Positions 8,910 to 18,220 are shown, numbered from the stretch's first letter. The stretch is DNA of 64,000 nucleotides from Saliphagus infecundisoli (GCF_020177375.1 NZ_JAIWHV010000005.1:101615-165614), one strand, 5' to 3'. The notes: generated from the letters alone by a model not told the origin. Translations and numbers: made by a program.

Positions 8910-10051
8910 GCGTCGAGTGGCTCCGCAAACGGGGCGGCGGCGCCGACTGGCCCCGAGTGCTCCTGGTCGCGCTCGCGGCCACCGTCCTCCTCGCGGTCGG
9001 GGTCGCGGCGGCGACCTCGACGACTTCCTTCGGCCCCTACAACCCCGGCTGGGACGGCTCGAGCGACCTCCGGAGCCAGATCCAGGCGGAGCCGGGCGTC
9101 GAGGCGGAACTCCTCCGGGACACTGCCGGATACGAGGGGATCGAACCGGAGGGCACCGTCGCGTTCGTCGCCGCGCCCGACGAGCCCTACACCGGCGAGG
9201 ACGCAGAGCGACTCCGGAGCTTCGTCGAGAACGGGGGCACTCTCGTCGTCCTGGAGAACTTCGGCGAGGGCGGCAACACCGTCCTCGCGGCGGTCGGCGC
9301 CGACGCGCGGTTCCACGGCGACCTGCTTCGCGATGAGCAGAACCACTTCCGGGGGCCGCCGATGCCGATCGCCGACAACGTCACCGACCACGAGCTGACC
9401 GACGGCGTCACCCAGCTGACGCTGAACTACGCGACCGCGGTCGAACCCGGGGAGGCGACCGTGCTCGTCCGGACGAGCGACGTTACCTATCTGGGGAGCG
9501 AGGAGACCGAGCTCGCCGAGGTCGAGGAACTCGACGCCTACCCGGTCGCGACGAGCGAGAACGTGAGCGCGGGGACGGTCGTCGCCGTCGGCGACCCGAG
9601 CATCACGATCAACTCGATGTTGGCGGAGCCGGACAACGCCGCGTTCGTCTCGGGGCTGTACGAGGACGCCGACCGGGTCGTCCTCGACGTCTCCCACGTC
9701 GGCGACGTCCCGCCGCTCGCAGCCGCGATACTGACGCTGCGGGACTCGCCGTTCCTTCAGGTCGTCGTCGGGTTCGGGGCGATCGGCGCGGTGGCGGTCC
9801 TGTCGGGTCGGCGGCTCCCGACCGACCGACTCCGTCGGACCCGGGCCGGCCGGGCCCGCGATCTGGAGCGGGCGGAGCCGGGCCGGGAGCTCTCGACCGC
9901 CGACCGGGCCGCCTACCTCCGGAAACGGTACCCCGACTGGGACGACGACCGGATCGAGCGGGTGACGGCGGCGGTCGAGCGCGCCGAACGACGCGGGCCG
10001 GACGGACCGGGGACGGAACCGACGAGGGGGAGCGACGAACACGACCAATGA
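8903..10051 (+). CDS. DUF4350-domain membrane protein of the MoxR cluster
   Basis: A 382-residue protein starting with GTG, whose first bases overlap the previous stop codon. It has an N-terminal membrane helix (about residues 19-35), an extracytoplasmic domain with the DUF4350-like segment FVENGGTLVVLENFGEGGN, then a second helix near residues 285-305 and a charged cytoplasmic tail. DUF4350 proteins are regularly found beside MoxR ATPases and DUF58 proteins; their biochemical role is not established. Its stop overlaps the ATG of the MoxR gene (ATGA at 10048), so it belongs to the operon 8628-11088. A much longer frame that would include it begins inside the preceding gene and is not credible as a start. 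Confidence 0.85.
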   Translation: MVGVEWLRKRGGGADWPRVLLVALAATVLLAVGVAAATSTTSFGPYNPGWDGSSDLRSQIQAEPGVEAELLRDTAGYEGIEPEGTVAFVAAPDEPYTGEDAERLRSFVENGGTLVVLENFGEGGNTVLAAVGADARFHGDLLRDEQNHFRGPPMPIADNVTDHELTDGVTQLTLNYATAVEPGEATVLVRTSDVTYLGSEETELAEVEELDAYPVATSENVSAGTVVAVGDPSITINSMLAEPDNAAFVSGLYEDADRVVLDVSHVGDVPPLAAAILTLRDSPFLQVVVGFGAIGAVAVLSGRRLPTDRLRRTRAGRARDLERAEPGRELSTADRAAYLRKRYPDWDDDRIERVTAAVERAERRGPDGPGTEPTRGSDEHDQ

Positions 10052-11088
10052 GCGAGAACACCGACGACCGACCGGACGTATCGACCGACGCCGACCCCCA
10101 GGAGATATACGACGCGCTCTCGACGGAGATAGAGCGCGTCCTCGTGGGCAACCGGGAGGCGATCGAACACCTCACCATCGCCCTGCTCACGCGGGGCCAT
10201 GTTCTCCTGGAAGGGGTTCCCGGGGTCGCGAAGACGACGCTCGCGAACCTCTTTGCCCGCACGACCGGCCTCGAGTACCGCCGCATCCAGATGACCCCCG
10301 ACATCCTTCCGGCCGACATCACCGGGACCCACGTCTACCACGAGACCACCGGTGAGTTTACCCTCCAGCGCGGTCCCGTCTTCTCGAACCTGGTCGTCGC
10401 CGACGAGATCAACCGGGCGACGCCGAAGACCCAGTCCGCGCTGCTGGAGGCGATGCAAGAGCGGACGGTGACGATCGAGGGCGATACGCTCGAGTTGCCG
10501 ACGCCGTTCATGGTCGTCGCGACCCAGAACCCCATCGAGATGGAGGGGGTCTTCGAGCTCCCCGAGGCCCAGCGCGACCGCTTCCAGTTCAAGCTCACCG
10601 TAGACCTCCCCGAGCGGGAGGGCGAACGCGAGCTCCTGGAGCGGTTCGACGACGATCCCGAACTCGGCCCCGACCGGGCCGAACAGGTCATCCCCGTCGA
10701 CTCCCTGGTCGCGGCCCGCGAGCAGGTGAACGGGGTCCACGTCGCCCCGCCGGTCAAGGAGTACGTCCTCGATATCGTCGCCGCGACCCGCGACCACCCG
10801 GACGTCGTCTACGGCGCCTCCCCGCGGGCGAGCCTCGCCTTCCTCGACGGCGCGAAGGCCCGGGCGGCGATCCATGGCCGGCCCTACGTCATCCCCGACG
10901 ACGTAAAGACCTTGGCGGAGCCGATCCTGATCCACCGGCTCGTCCTCGACACCGACGCCGAACTCAGCGACGTCGGCCCCGAGGACGTCGTCGCCGATCT
11001 GGTCGAGGGCGTCGAGCCCCCGGGCGCCGAGGCGATCGAGCCGGCCGAAGCGGTCGGCGACGGCGGCCGCGAAGAGGAAGAAGAATAG
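10048..11088 (+). CDS. MoxR-family AAA+ ATPase
   Basis: A 346-residue AAA+ ATPase of the MoxR/RavA branch. Walker A GVPGVAKTT lies at residues 56-64, and Walker B with the acidic residues is in NLVVADEINRATPKTQ near 112-127. The sensor-1 region VVATQNPIEMEG follows, then a sensor-2-bearing helical lid. MoxR ATPases act as chaperones that activate or assemble partner complexes, usually with DUF58 and von Willebrand A proteins; here those partners are encoded a few hundred bases away on the opposite strand. The acidic tail (EEEEE) is typical of halophiles. It is the last gene of the plus-strand operon, and its stop abuts the stop of the convergent aldo-keto reductase gene. Confidence 0.93.
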   Translation: MSENTDDRPDVSTDADPQEIYDALSTEIERVLVGNREAIEHLTIALLTRGHVLLEGVPGVAKTTLANLFARTTGLEYRRIQMTPDILPADITGTHVYHETTGEFTLQRGPVFSNLVVADEINRATPKTQSALLEAMQERTVTIEGDTLELPTPFMVVATQNPIEMEGVFELPEAQRDRFQFKLTVDLPEREGERELLERFDDDPELGPDRAEQVIPVDSLVAAREQVNGVHVAPPVKEYVLDIVAATRDHPDVVYGASPRASLAFLDGAKARAAIHGRPYVIPDDVKTLAEPILIHRLVLDTDAELSDVGPEDVVADLVEGVEPPGAEAIEPAEAVGDGGREEEEE

Positions 11089-11928
11089 TCACTCCGGGAT
11101 CCCGAAGGTGTCGTCAGTCCAGTCCGTCGGCGAGAGGGTGTAGACGGACCGGTCGCGATCGAGTCCATCGAGCCGCTCGAGGTCCTCGTCGGTCAGGTTC
11201 CAGTCGAACAGGTCGAGGTTCTCCCGGATGTGTGTCGGGTCCGTCGAGCTCGGGATCACCGCGACGTCGTTTTCGACGGCCCACTTGAGCGCGATCTGTG
11301 AGGGCGCCCGATCGTGGGACTCGGCCAGATCACGGACGACCACGTCCTCGAACACCTCCGTGCGCGCCACCGGCGCGGCGGCGTCGACGACGATCCCGGC
11401 CTTCCGGCAGTAGTCGCGGACGTCGGGGCGCTGTCGCCACGGGTGGCACTCGATCTGGTCGACCGCGATCGGGACGTCCGTGACGTGGCGAGCACAGCTG
11501 AGCCCGTAGGCGTCGAAGTTGGAGACGCCGACGTTGTCGACCAGCCCGCGGTCGCGAAGCGTCGCCATCGCCGCGAGCGACTCCCGGAGCGAGATCGCCG
11601 GGTTCGGCCAGTGGATCAGGTAGAGGTCGAGGTACTCGGTACCCAGGCGATCGAGCGACGACTCGCAGGCGTCGATCAGCGACTCGTAGTCGAGGTTCTT
11701 CGGGAGCACCTTCGAGGCGAGAAACAACTCCTCGCGGTCGTAGGGCTCGAGGGCCCTCCCGAGATTGGCCTCGTTGCCGTACCCCTCTGCGGTGTCGAAC
11801 CGCGTGTACCCCGCCTCGATCGCCTCCTCGACGGCGTCTTCGAGCTCTTTGCCGGCCAGTCCGCCGGTTCCGAACCCGACGACGGGCATCGCGTCGCCGC
11901 CCGGGAGTTCCGCTGTTGGGACGGTCAT
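11089..11928 (-). CDS. Aldo/keto reductase
   Basis: A 279-residue NADPH-dependent carbonyl reductase of the AKR superfamily (compare 2,5-diketo-D-gluconate reductases). The catalytic tetrad is visible: Asp45 in FDTAEGYGNE, Tyr50 in the same motif, Lys in LASKVLPKN near residue 73 and His in LIHWPNP near 106. The GGLAGKE segment near the N-terminus and the late cofactor-binding region PSSTDP are as expected. It sits between the two halves of the MoxR/DUF58 cluster, transcribed with the DUF58 half (minus strand) and separated from the gene upstream by 48 bases. It has no obvious functional link to that cluster and may be an insertion. Confidence 0.9.
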   Translation of the reverse strand: MTVPTAELPGGDAMPVVGFGTGGLAGKELEDAVEEAIEAGYTRFDTAEGYGNEANLGRALEPYDREELFLASKVLPKNLDYESLIDACESSLDRLGTEYLDLYLIHWPNPAISLRESLAAMATLRDRGLVDNVGVSNFDAYGLSCARHVTDVPIAVDQIECHPWRQRPDVRDYCRKAGIVVDAAAPVARTEVFEDVVVRDLAESHDRAPSQIALKWAVENDVAVIPSSTDPTHIRENLDLFDWNLTDEDLERLDGLDRDRSVYTLSPTDWTDDTFGIPE

Positions 11929-11976
11929 CTCCGTTACCTCGTCGCTCGAACGGACGAACCTATCGGTTCGGCGCTC

Positions 11977-12840
11977 CTACGTGACCCTCTCGAGGTCCCA
12001 CCGGCAGGTCACCAGCCAGTCGTGGCGGTCGTCGCCGGGGCGGACCTCGAGGGCGACCGGCCGGTCGAGCCCGGTCGCGACTCCCGTGGCGACGAAGGCG
12101 GCGACGGGGTGGTCGAACCGGTCGGCGTCGCCGAAGGCGCTGCCCGTGACCGCGAGCGTGAGCCGGTCCCCCTCGGGGTCGGCGTCGAGCTCGGCGCTCT
12201 CGACGAGTTCGAACCCCTCGACGAGCCCGTCGGCGAGTTGGGTTCCGAGGGGGGCGGGTGCGGTCGCGAGGTCGCCCGCCAGGGAGTCCTCGAACTCGGC
12301 GAACAGTCCGCTCCCCGTGGTTTCGAGCAGGAGCCCGCGGCTCCCCTCGGCGGTGACGATCGGGCCCGCGCGGGCCTCGGGGAGCTCTCCCCCGGATCGC
12401 TGGGGGACGTAGAGGCGGACGGAGCCCTCCCGCGGGAGGTAGATTCGGTCCTCGCCGAGGCCGAGGTCGTCAGCGATGGCGGCCTCGTTTCCGGCCAGCG
12501 GGGCGTAGACTCGCTCGCCGACCTCGCCCGCGACGAACCGGCCAGGGGTGAGGTAGTAGGTGAGCACCGCCCCGAAGAGCCCCGTCGCGGCGAGGGCGAA
12601 GAGAACGTCCCGGGCGTCGGGAAAGAGCAGCCCGCCGAGGGCGGCGAGGGCGCCGATCGAACCGAGCCCGATGGCGGTGTGGCGATACCGCGACTGGCGG
12701 GCCCGGGCGTACTCGTCGCGCAGCCGGCGGTTCTCGGCGGCCAGCAGCTCGATCTGGGCCGCGAGGTCGAGGTCATCCTCCTCGCTCTCCGCATTCTCGT
12801 CGGTCTCGGGGGTCATCTCGTCGATGTCGTGTGCGCTCAT
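11977..12840 (-). CDS. Conserved haloarchaeal membrane protein downstream of DUF58
   Basis: A 287-residue protein. An acidic N-terminus is followed by a short coiled-coil-like helix (LAAQIELLAAENRRLRDEY, about residues 26-44), then two adjacent membrane helices (about 53-70 and 77-95) and a soluble, strand-rich C-terminal domain. The start at 12840 overlaps the stop of the gene upstream (ATGA), showing translational coupling in the order DUF58, 155-residue protein, this protein. A longer reading frame upstream is an antisense artefact of the neighbouring genes. From memory it resembles a haloarchaeal DUF in the 7900s; the function is unknown. Confidence 0.75.
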   Translation of the reverse strand: MSAHDIDEMTPETDENAESEEDDLDLAAQIELLAAENRRLRDEYARARQSRYRHTAIGLGSIGALAALGGLLFPDARDVLFALAATGLFGAVLTYYLTPGRFVAGEVGERVYAPLAGNEAAIADDLGLGEDRIYLPREGSVRLYVPQRSGGELPEARAGPIVTAEGSRGLLLETTGSGLFAEFEDSLAGDLATAPAPLGTQLADGLVEGFELVESAELDADPEGDRLTLAVTGSAFGDADRFDHPVAAFVATGVATGLDRPVALEVRPGDDRHDWLVTCRWDLERVT

Positions 12841-13304
12841 GGCTCGGTGGGAGTGTCGGTCGTCGTGAGCCCCCCGGTCGCGAGGAGCCCGTAGCGGTGG
12901 AGGCCGTAGACCGTGGCCCCGAACGCGAGGAGGAGGACGGCGGCGGCGACCGGAACCGACTGGGTCGCCCCGAGGCCCCAGGCGAGCGCGCCCAGCCCGG
13001 CTGCCGCGGCGACTCCGGCCGTCGCGAACCGACGGGGCGCCGGAGTTGCCGGCGACTCGAAGACCAGCAACGCGAGGAAACCGGCCTCGACGAGGCCAAC
13101 CGAGAGGGGGTGGGCCCCGTCGGGAAAGATCGGGAGCAGGAGGACGTGACCGGCGGCGACGGCGTAGGGCGTGCCCAGCCAGTAGCCGACGGCGGCCGTC
13201 GCGAGGCCCGCAGGAATTCCGGCGAGCGGGCCGACGGCGACCGCGTAGGCCGCGACGACGACCGCGAGCCCGAGGAGGTATCGGCGCTCGCGCGGCGGGG
13301 TCAC
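12837..13304 (-). CDS. Polytopic membrane protein of the DUF58 cluster
   Basis: A 155-residue, very hydrophobic protein with about five to six membrane segments (residues 8-28, 31-45, 47-60, 67-82, 91-108, 116-134) and a short polar tail. It overlaps the genes on both sides by four bases (ATGA arrangements at 13301-13304 and 12837-12840), so the three are almost certainly one translationally coupled unit with DUF58. The family is not recognised with certainty; clusters of this kind in haloarchaea usually include such an integral membrane component. Confidence 0.75.
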   Translation of the reverse strand: MTPPRERRYLLGLAVVVAAYAVAVGPLAGIPAGLATAAVGYWLGTPYAVAAGHVLLLPIFPDGAHPLSVGLVEAGFLALLVFESPATPAPRRFATAGVAAAAGLGALAWGLGATQSVPVAAAVLLLAFGATVYGLHRYGLLATGGLTTTDTPTEP

Positions 13305-14761
13305 GCGAACTCACCCCGCGTGCTCCGCGAACGCCGGGAGCGCCCCGCCGAGAGCACCGTCGAGAGCCGGTCGCCGGGGCCGACCTCCAGGGCCCGCACC
13401 CGGTCCATCCCCGAGAGCTCGCGGCGAAAGCCCTCGAAGGCGACGTAGCGGTCGTAGGCGGCCTCGACGTCGGCGAGCCCCCCGGGCTCGTAGAGTACGG
13501 TCGGCGCGAGCAAGACGAGCACCTCGCCGCTCTCGCGGGCAACGGTCACGGTCTCACGGAGCTCGTCGGGCGCCGCGTCGTCGGTGAAAATCACCGTCCA
13601 GAGCCGCCCGGTGGTCCGGCCCTGGGCCGCCCGGACCGCGGCGTAGAGTGGATCGTCGTCGAATCGCTCGCGGTAGCCCTGCCGCCCGGCGTAAAAGGGC
13701 CGGAGCTGCCGGGAAAAGGCGTCGTCGGCCTCGAGGTCGGCGATCGTTCGCCGGAGGTCGGCGGCCCCGCCCGCGGTGGCGTCGGGCGCCGACCGCCCGC
13801 TGACCGTCGAGGGCGGATCCTCGGGGACCGTCGGCTCCATGTCGAGCAGCCGCCGGCGGACCGAGACGTAGGTCCGGGGGCTCGAGGCGGGCTCGATCCG
13901 GCCGGTGACGCCGGCGTCGCCGACCGCGAGCAAACCCAGGGGGTCGCCAAGCTCGCGGGTCGAGGCCGCCGTTGCGAGCGCGACCTCCCGGAGGTAGTCG
14001 AGTTTGGTCTCGCCGGGCCGGCCCGTCGCGAGCGCCCCCCGGTGGTCCGCGACCAGCAGCGTCCGCCGTTCGGTCTCGGCCTCGTACTCCCGGACGTGGG
14101 GGGAAGCCAGCCGGGCGGTCGCCTTCCAGTCGATGTTGTCGGCGGTGTCGCCGGGGACGTACTCCCGGAGTTCGGCCGGCTCGAGGCCCGACCCCTGGCG
14201 GCCGGCCTCGTGTTCGCCGTAGGCACTCGCGAGCCGGTCGCCCCCCTCGCCGACGTGGACGTTTCGTGGGCCCGGGGGTTCGGCGGTCACCGTCGGCCCC
14301 GAACCGATCGGAACGGAGTCGCGAAACCAGCCGTCGGTCGCCGACAGCGTCGCCGGCCCGAACCGGTGGCGCCCCGCAGTCGGCCAGGAGACCTCGGTCG
14401 TCGCCGCCCGGTCGGTCTCGCCAGGCTCCATATCGAGTTCCAGCTCCTCGTCGGCTGCCGCGGCGGTCGGCAGCCCCGCCCGGACCGAGAGCTCGAGGGT
14501 GGAGGGCTCCGCGAGGCGGGCGGCCAGCGTGACGGGGGTCGAGGTCGTCGTCCGGACCCCCAGCCGGGTCGGGGACTGCTCGACCGAGAGGTCGGCGGCG
14601 GCGTCCTCGAGGGCACGAACGAACGCCGCCTGGCGGGCGAGGAACCACCCGCCGGCCACGGCCGCCCCGCCCAGCAGGAGGGGGCGGGCGACGGCGACCG
14701 CGAGGGCGGCGACGGCGGCAACGAGGCCGGCGACCGCCCACGACCGGCGCGTGGGGTACAT
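13301..14761 (-). CDS. DUF58-domain protein (MoxR partner)
   Basis: A 486-residue protein with two N-terminal membrane helices (about residues 8-40), an extracytoplasmic beta-rich part, and the DUF58 signature around ELREYVPGDTADNIDWKATA in the middle. A vWA-like fold follows, with TERRTLLVADHRG at its start. DUF58 proteins are the usual partners of MoxR ATPases. The ATG at 14761 is supported by a TTTAA box 27 bases upstream on the minus strand; the much longer open frame upstream of it is antisense to the DUF4129 gene. It is the first gene of the unit DUF58, 155 aa, 287 aa. It is divergent from the DUF4129 gene, so the two probably share a control region. Confidence 0.88.
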   Translation of the reverse strand: MYPTRRSWAVAGLVAAVAALAVAVARPLLLGGAAVAGGWFLARQAAFVRALEDAAADLSVEQSPTRLGVRTTTSTPVTLAARLAEPSTLELSVRAGLPTAAAADEELELDMEPGETDRAATTEVSWPTAGRHRFGPATLSATDGWFRDSVPIGSGPTVTAEPPGPRNVHVGEGGDRLASAYGEHEAGRQGSGLEPAELREYVPGDTADNIDWKATARLASPHVREYEAETERRTLLVADHRGALATGRPGETKLDYLREVALATAASTRELGDPLGLLAVGDAGVTGRIEPASSPRTYVSVRRRLLDMEPTVPEDPPSTVSGRSAPDATAGGAADLRRTIADLEADDAFSRQLRPFYAGRQGYRERFDDDPLYAAVRAAQGRTTGRLWTVIFTDDAAPDELRETVTVARESGEVLVLLAPTVLYEPGGLADVEAAYDRYVAFEGFRRELSGMDRVRALEVGPGDRLSTVLSAGRSRRSRSTRGEFA

Positions 14762-14783
14762 GGTTCCAGGGCGACGGCGTAGC

Positions 14784-14792
14784 GTATTTAAG
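14784..14792 (-). promoter_or_regulatory. TATA box of the DUF58 operon
   Basis: On the minus strand this reads cttaaatac, centred 27 bases before the ATG at 14761, the spacing expected for a leaderless haloarchaeal transcript. The box lies in the 95-base region shared with the divergent DUF4129 gene. Confidence 0.6.
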
Positions 14793-14856
14793 GTACTGGT
14801 TGGCGGATCAGTCACGGAGAGCAGACCTTTTTGTGACCGGTCACGAACGGGGCGTC

Positions 14857-16893
14857 GTGTCCCGCTCGCGCCGGTACGCGTTCGCCCTCGCCGTGGCCGC
14901 CCTCCTACTGGTGGCCGCCGCGGGAGCGACGGCGGGGGCGCCCGCCGACGGCGTCGTCCTCCAGACCCAAAATGAAAGCGACAACGAGACCGTCCGCCAC
15001 CAGGACCCCGACGAGTACAGCGAGGACGGCGACGTCGAGGAACTCGAGGGCTGGCTCTCGGGGTGGATGAACGGCCAACTTGAGGAGGGGGCAGTGGAGT
15101 TGAGCCAGGGCGAGTACGACGCCGCAAGCGGGTACGTCGACGAGGAGTATTACGACCGATTGGAGCAGTACGTCGACGTCGCCGGCGAGACCGGCGGCGA
15201 GAGCAGCGAGGAGAGCTTCCGGGAGGCCGGCGAGCGCCAGGAGGAGATGACCGACTCCGCCCGGGAGTACGAGGAGACCCGCCAGGAGTACGAGGACGCC
15301 AGGGACGAAGGCGACGAGCAACGCGCCCGCGAACTCGCCCGCGAACTCGAGGCGCTCGCCGGCGACGTCGAGGAGTCGAGCGAGGCCGTCCGGACCCAGT
15401 ACGACGAGATCGAAAACGGGACGGGCGCCGACCTCGGGGAGGCCGACGCGGCGATCGAGACGGCAAACGAGGACGTCCAGGAGAGCCAGGCCGAGATCCG
15501 GGAGGCCGAGTTCGACGAGACGCAACTGTCGCTCGCTATCGATGAACCCGCCGAGATCTCGTTTACCGATCCCCTCGAGGTCGAGGGCGAGGTCCGGACC
15601 GCCGAGGGCGATCCCATCGACGACGAGGAACTGTCCTTCGAGGTCGGCAACCAGACGGTGACGACCGAGTCCGACGGCGAGGGGGCCTTCGCGTTCGAGT
15701 ACCGGCCGACGACGCTCTCGCTCGCGACGGAGGAACTCGAGGTCGCCTACCGCCCCGACAACGAGTCGGCGTACCTCGGGACGAGCGAGAACGTCTCCGT
15801 GGCCGTCGAGCAGGTCGAGCCGACGATCGAGGGGCTGTCGGTCCCCGACCGGACCGCCTACGGGGAGGAGGTGACGGTCGAAGGCGAGATCGCGGTCGGC
15901 GACGTCGACGTCGAGAACGTCGCCCTCGCGGTGGTCGCAGACGGACAGCGGATCGGGTGGGTCGGCGTCGCCGACGGCGAGTTCGAGGGGAGCGTCGAAC
16001 TCCCGGTCTCGGTCCCGGCCGACGAGGTCGAACTCGGCGTCGCCGTCCCCTACGAAGGGCGGGCGCTGGCGCCGGTGACCGCGACCGAGACGGTGACCGT
16101 CGCGGAGATCCCCACCGACCTCTCGGTGTCGGCCGAACGGACCGGCGATGGCGCCCTCCGGGTCGACGGGAGCCTCTCGAGCGAGGCGAGCGGCGTGGTC
16201 GGCGAGCGAACGATCGACGTCGCGGTCGACGGCTCGACCGTCGGGACGGCGACGACCGGCGACGAGGGTGCCTTTTCACAGCGAGTCGAGATCCCCGAGA
16301 GCGCGTCGGGGAATCTGACGGTGCGGGCGGAGTACGACGGCTCGGGGACGAGCCTCGCGCCCGCGGCGGCGACGACGCAGCTCGCTGGCGGGGGCGGTGG
16401 CGGCGCGCTCTCGGCGCTACCCGGCTGGCTCCGGTGGGCCGGCCTCGCCCTCGCGGGATTGCTCGTCGTCGGCGCCGTCGTTGGCGCCAGACGGTACCGC
16501 CGGGACGAGACCGCACCAGCGGGGGGCGCGGCCGCGTCGGCCGCCTCCGGGGGCGAGGAGAGAGGCGAGCGGGAGACCGCCGCCCGCCTCGCGCTTTCGC
16601 GGGCCGCCGCGCAGCTCGAGGACGACCCCGAGGCGGCGATGGAACACTGTTATGCCGCGGTCCGCCACGAGCTTGCCGCCCGCGTCGGCGGCGACCGCTC
16701 GATGACCCACTGGGAGTTTTACCGACGGTATTCCGGAGAGGACGACGACCTGCTCCGGGACGCCACCGAGAGCTACGAGCGGGCCGTCTTCGGCCGGGAG
16801 GACATCCCGCGCGGCGAGGTTCGGGGACTGCTCGAGCGCGCCCGGGAGCTCTCCGGGGTCGAGGACGGGTCGGAGTCGGGCGACGCCGGGTGA
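14857..16893 (+). CDS. DUF4129-domain membrane-anchored protein with Ig-like repeats
   Basis: A 678-residue protein starting at a GTG. An N-terminal Sec-type signal or anchor (residues about 5-27) is followed by a long acidic helical region with coiled-coil character (about 95-215), then two to three Ig/bacterial-surface-like beta domains (about 225-500). A single membrane helix follows (WLRWAGLALAGLLVVG, near residue 530), and a cytoplasmic domain of about 110 residues contains the DUF4129 pattern with MTHWEFYRR. A tttttgtg box about 29 bases before the GTG supports this start over an upstream in-frame TTG at 14800. It is divergent from DUF58. Together with MoxR and DUF4350 it completes the usual set, probably an envelope or surface-protein maturation system. 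Confidence 0.82.
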   Translation: MSRSRRYAFALAVAALLLVAAAGATAGAPADGVVLQTQNESDNETVRHQDPDEYSEDGDVEELEGWLSGWMNGQLEEGAVELSQGEYDAASGYVDEEYYDRLEQYVDVAGETGGESSEESFREAGERQEEMTDSAREYEETRQEYEDARDEGDEQRARELARELEALAGDVEESSEAVRTQYDEIENGTGADLGEADAAIETANEDVQESQAEIREAEFDETQLSLAIDEPAEISFTDPLEVEGEVRTAEGDPIDDEELSFEVGNQTVTTESDGEGAFAFEYRPTTLSLATEELEVAYRPDNESAYLGTSENVSVAVEQVEPTIEGLSVPDRTAYGEEVTVEGEIAVGDVDVENVALAVVADGQRIGWVGVADGEFEGSVELPVSVPADEVELGVAVPYEGRALAPVTATETVTVAEIPTDLSVSAERTGDGALRVDGSLSSEASGVVGERTIDVAVDGSTVGTATTGDEGAFSQRVEIPESASGNLTVRAEYDGSGTSLAPAAATTQLAGGGGGGALSALPGWLRWAGLALAGLLVVGAVVGARRYRRDETAPAGGAAASAASGGEERGERETAARLALSRAAAQLEDDPEAAMEHCYAAVRHELAARVGGDRSMTHWEFYRRYSGEDDDLLRDATESYERAVFGREDIPRGEVRGLLERARELSGVEDGSESGDAG

Positions 16894-16936
16894 GGATCGG
16901 GAACGAATTTATACCCCTGGTCGTGGTGCCTCCGCT

Positions 16937-17230
16937 ATGGGAGACGATATCACTCGACTGGGCTTCGGGACGCCGGTGTACAGCGAGGAGGGGACGGAGG
17001 TCGGCCGGATCCGGGGGTTCGACGAGGATGGCTTCTACGTCACCCTCCGGGAGGGAATCGAGGGGATGAGCGTCCAGCACGTCCGGTCGGGCCACGCCTT
17101 CGGCGAGGCCGAACTGATGTGGCGCTGCTGGGAGTGTGGCGAGATGGACGAGATCGAGGACGACCTCCCCGAGAACTGCCCGAACTGCGGGGCCGACCGC
17201 GAGGAGATCTACTACTGGACGGAGGATTAG
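16937..17230 (+). CDS. Small protein with rubredoxin-like zinc ribbon
   Basis: A 97-residue protein. The N-terminal half (GTPVYSEEGTEVGRIRGF) resembles a PRC-barrel-like beta unit. The C-terminal half carries two CxxC-type knuckles, WRCWECGEM and NCPNCGAD, spaced as in rubredoxin-like zinc or iron ribbons. A tttata box 27 bases before the ATG supports a leaderless start. From memory it matches a conserved haloarchaeal family catalogued as DUF7130. It may be a redox or regulatory protein; no partner is evident. Confidence 0.8.
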   Translation: MGDDITRLGFGTPVYSEEGTEVGRIRGFDEDGFYVTLREGIEGMSVQHVRSGHAFGEAELMWRCWECGEMDEIEDDLPENCPNCGADREEIYYWTED

Positions 17231-17275
17231 GGGTCGGGCCGAACGGTTTTGGTTCCCCGCGAGCGAGGGCCGCGT

Positions 17276-18172
17276 ATGGAGATCGTCGTCCTCGGCGCCG
17301 GCAGCCTCGGCAGCCTCGTCGGCGGACTGCTCGCCGGCGCCCACGACGTGACCCTCGTCGGCCGCGAACCCCACGTCGAGGCGATCGAGGCCGACGGACT
17401 CGAGATCCGGGGCGAGTACGACCGCCGGGTCTTCCTGCGGGCGACGGCCGAGGGCGAGGGGCTAGCTGCGGACTGTGCGGTCGTGACCGTCAAGTCCTTC
17501 GACACCCCCGATGCGGCTCACGTCCTCGCGACCGGGGAGTACGGCGCCGTCATCTCCCTGCAAAACGGGATGGGAAACGAGGCGGTTCTCGCCGGCCACC
17601 ACGACACGGTGCTGGCGGGAACGGCGACCTACGGTGCCGTCCGGCGCGAACCGGGCGTCGTCGACTGTACCGGCCGCGGCGAGGTCGTCCTCGGGGCGCC
17701 CGGGGGCGGGCGTTCCTCGATGGCCGACCGGGTCGGCGAGGCGTTTCGGTCGGCAGGGCTCGAGACGACCGTCGCAGCCGACATGCCTCGTCGGCTCTGG
17801 GCAAAGCTCGCGGTCAACGCCGGAATCAACGCCGTCACAGCCCTCGCACGCGTCGAGAACGGCGCCGTCCTCGAGGCACCCGCCGAGGAACTCGTCCGGG
17901 CGGCGGCCCGGGAAACCGCCCGAACCGCGCGCGCCCACGGCGTGGACCTCTCGAACCGGGAGGCCATCGCAGCGACCGAACGAGTCGCCGACCGGACGGC
18001 CGGAAACGAGTCCTCGATGCGCCAGGACGTGGAAAACGGACGGCAAACCGAGATCGACGCGATCAACGGCTACGTGGTCGATCGGGCCGAAGACGCGAGC
18101 GTGGCGGCGCCGACGAACCGGCTGCTCGCGGGGGTGATTCGGACGTGGGAGCGCGGGCGAAAACTGCGATAA
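17276..18172 (+). CDS. panE: 2-dehydropantoate 2-reductase (ketopantoate reductase)
   Basis: A 298-residue protein expected to reduce ketopantoate to pantoate with NADPH, a step of coenzyme A biosynthesis. The N-terminal Rossmann motif VLGAGSLGSLVGG is at residues 5-17. The family motif around KSFDTP and SLQNGMGNE follows (residues about 73-105). The catalytic lysine region is in RRLWAKLAVNAGINAVTAL, and an all-helical C-terminal domain carries ENGRQTEIDAINGY. The ATG at 17276 places the glycine motif at the very N-terminus, and a ggttttgg stretch lies about 27 bases upstream; an in-frame GTG at 17249 is less likely. Single gene. Confidence 0.9.
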   Translation: MEIVVLGAGSLGSLVGGLLAGAHDVTLVGREPHVEAIEADGLEIRGEYDRRVFLRATAEGEGLAADCAVVTVKSFDTPDAAHVLATGEYGAVISLQNGMGNEAVLAGHHDTVLAGTATYGAVRREPGVVDCTGRGEVVLGAPGGGRSSMADRVGEAFRSAGLETTVAADMPRRLWAKLAVNAGINAVTALARVENGAVLEAPAEELVRAAARETARTARAHGVDLSNREAIAATERVADRTAGNESSMRQDVENGRQTEIDAINGYVVDRAEDASVAAPTNRLLAGVIRTWERGRKLR

Positions 18173-18220
18173 CTACCTATTACCGCGGAAAACGGATCGC
18201 AAGACGGGGTTACGCGCGGG

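Noticed and set aside
14800..14802. TTG start giving a longer DUF4129 protein
   Set aside because: TTG is rare as a start here, and it would put the DUF58 TATA region very close. The GTG at 14857 gives a clean signal peptide and has a T-rich box at the right distance.
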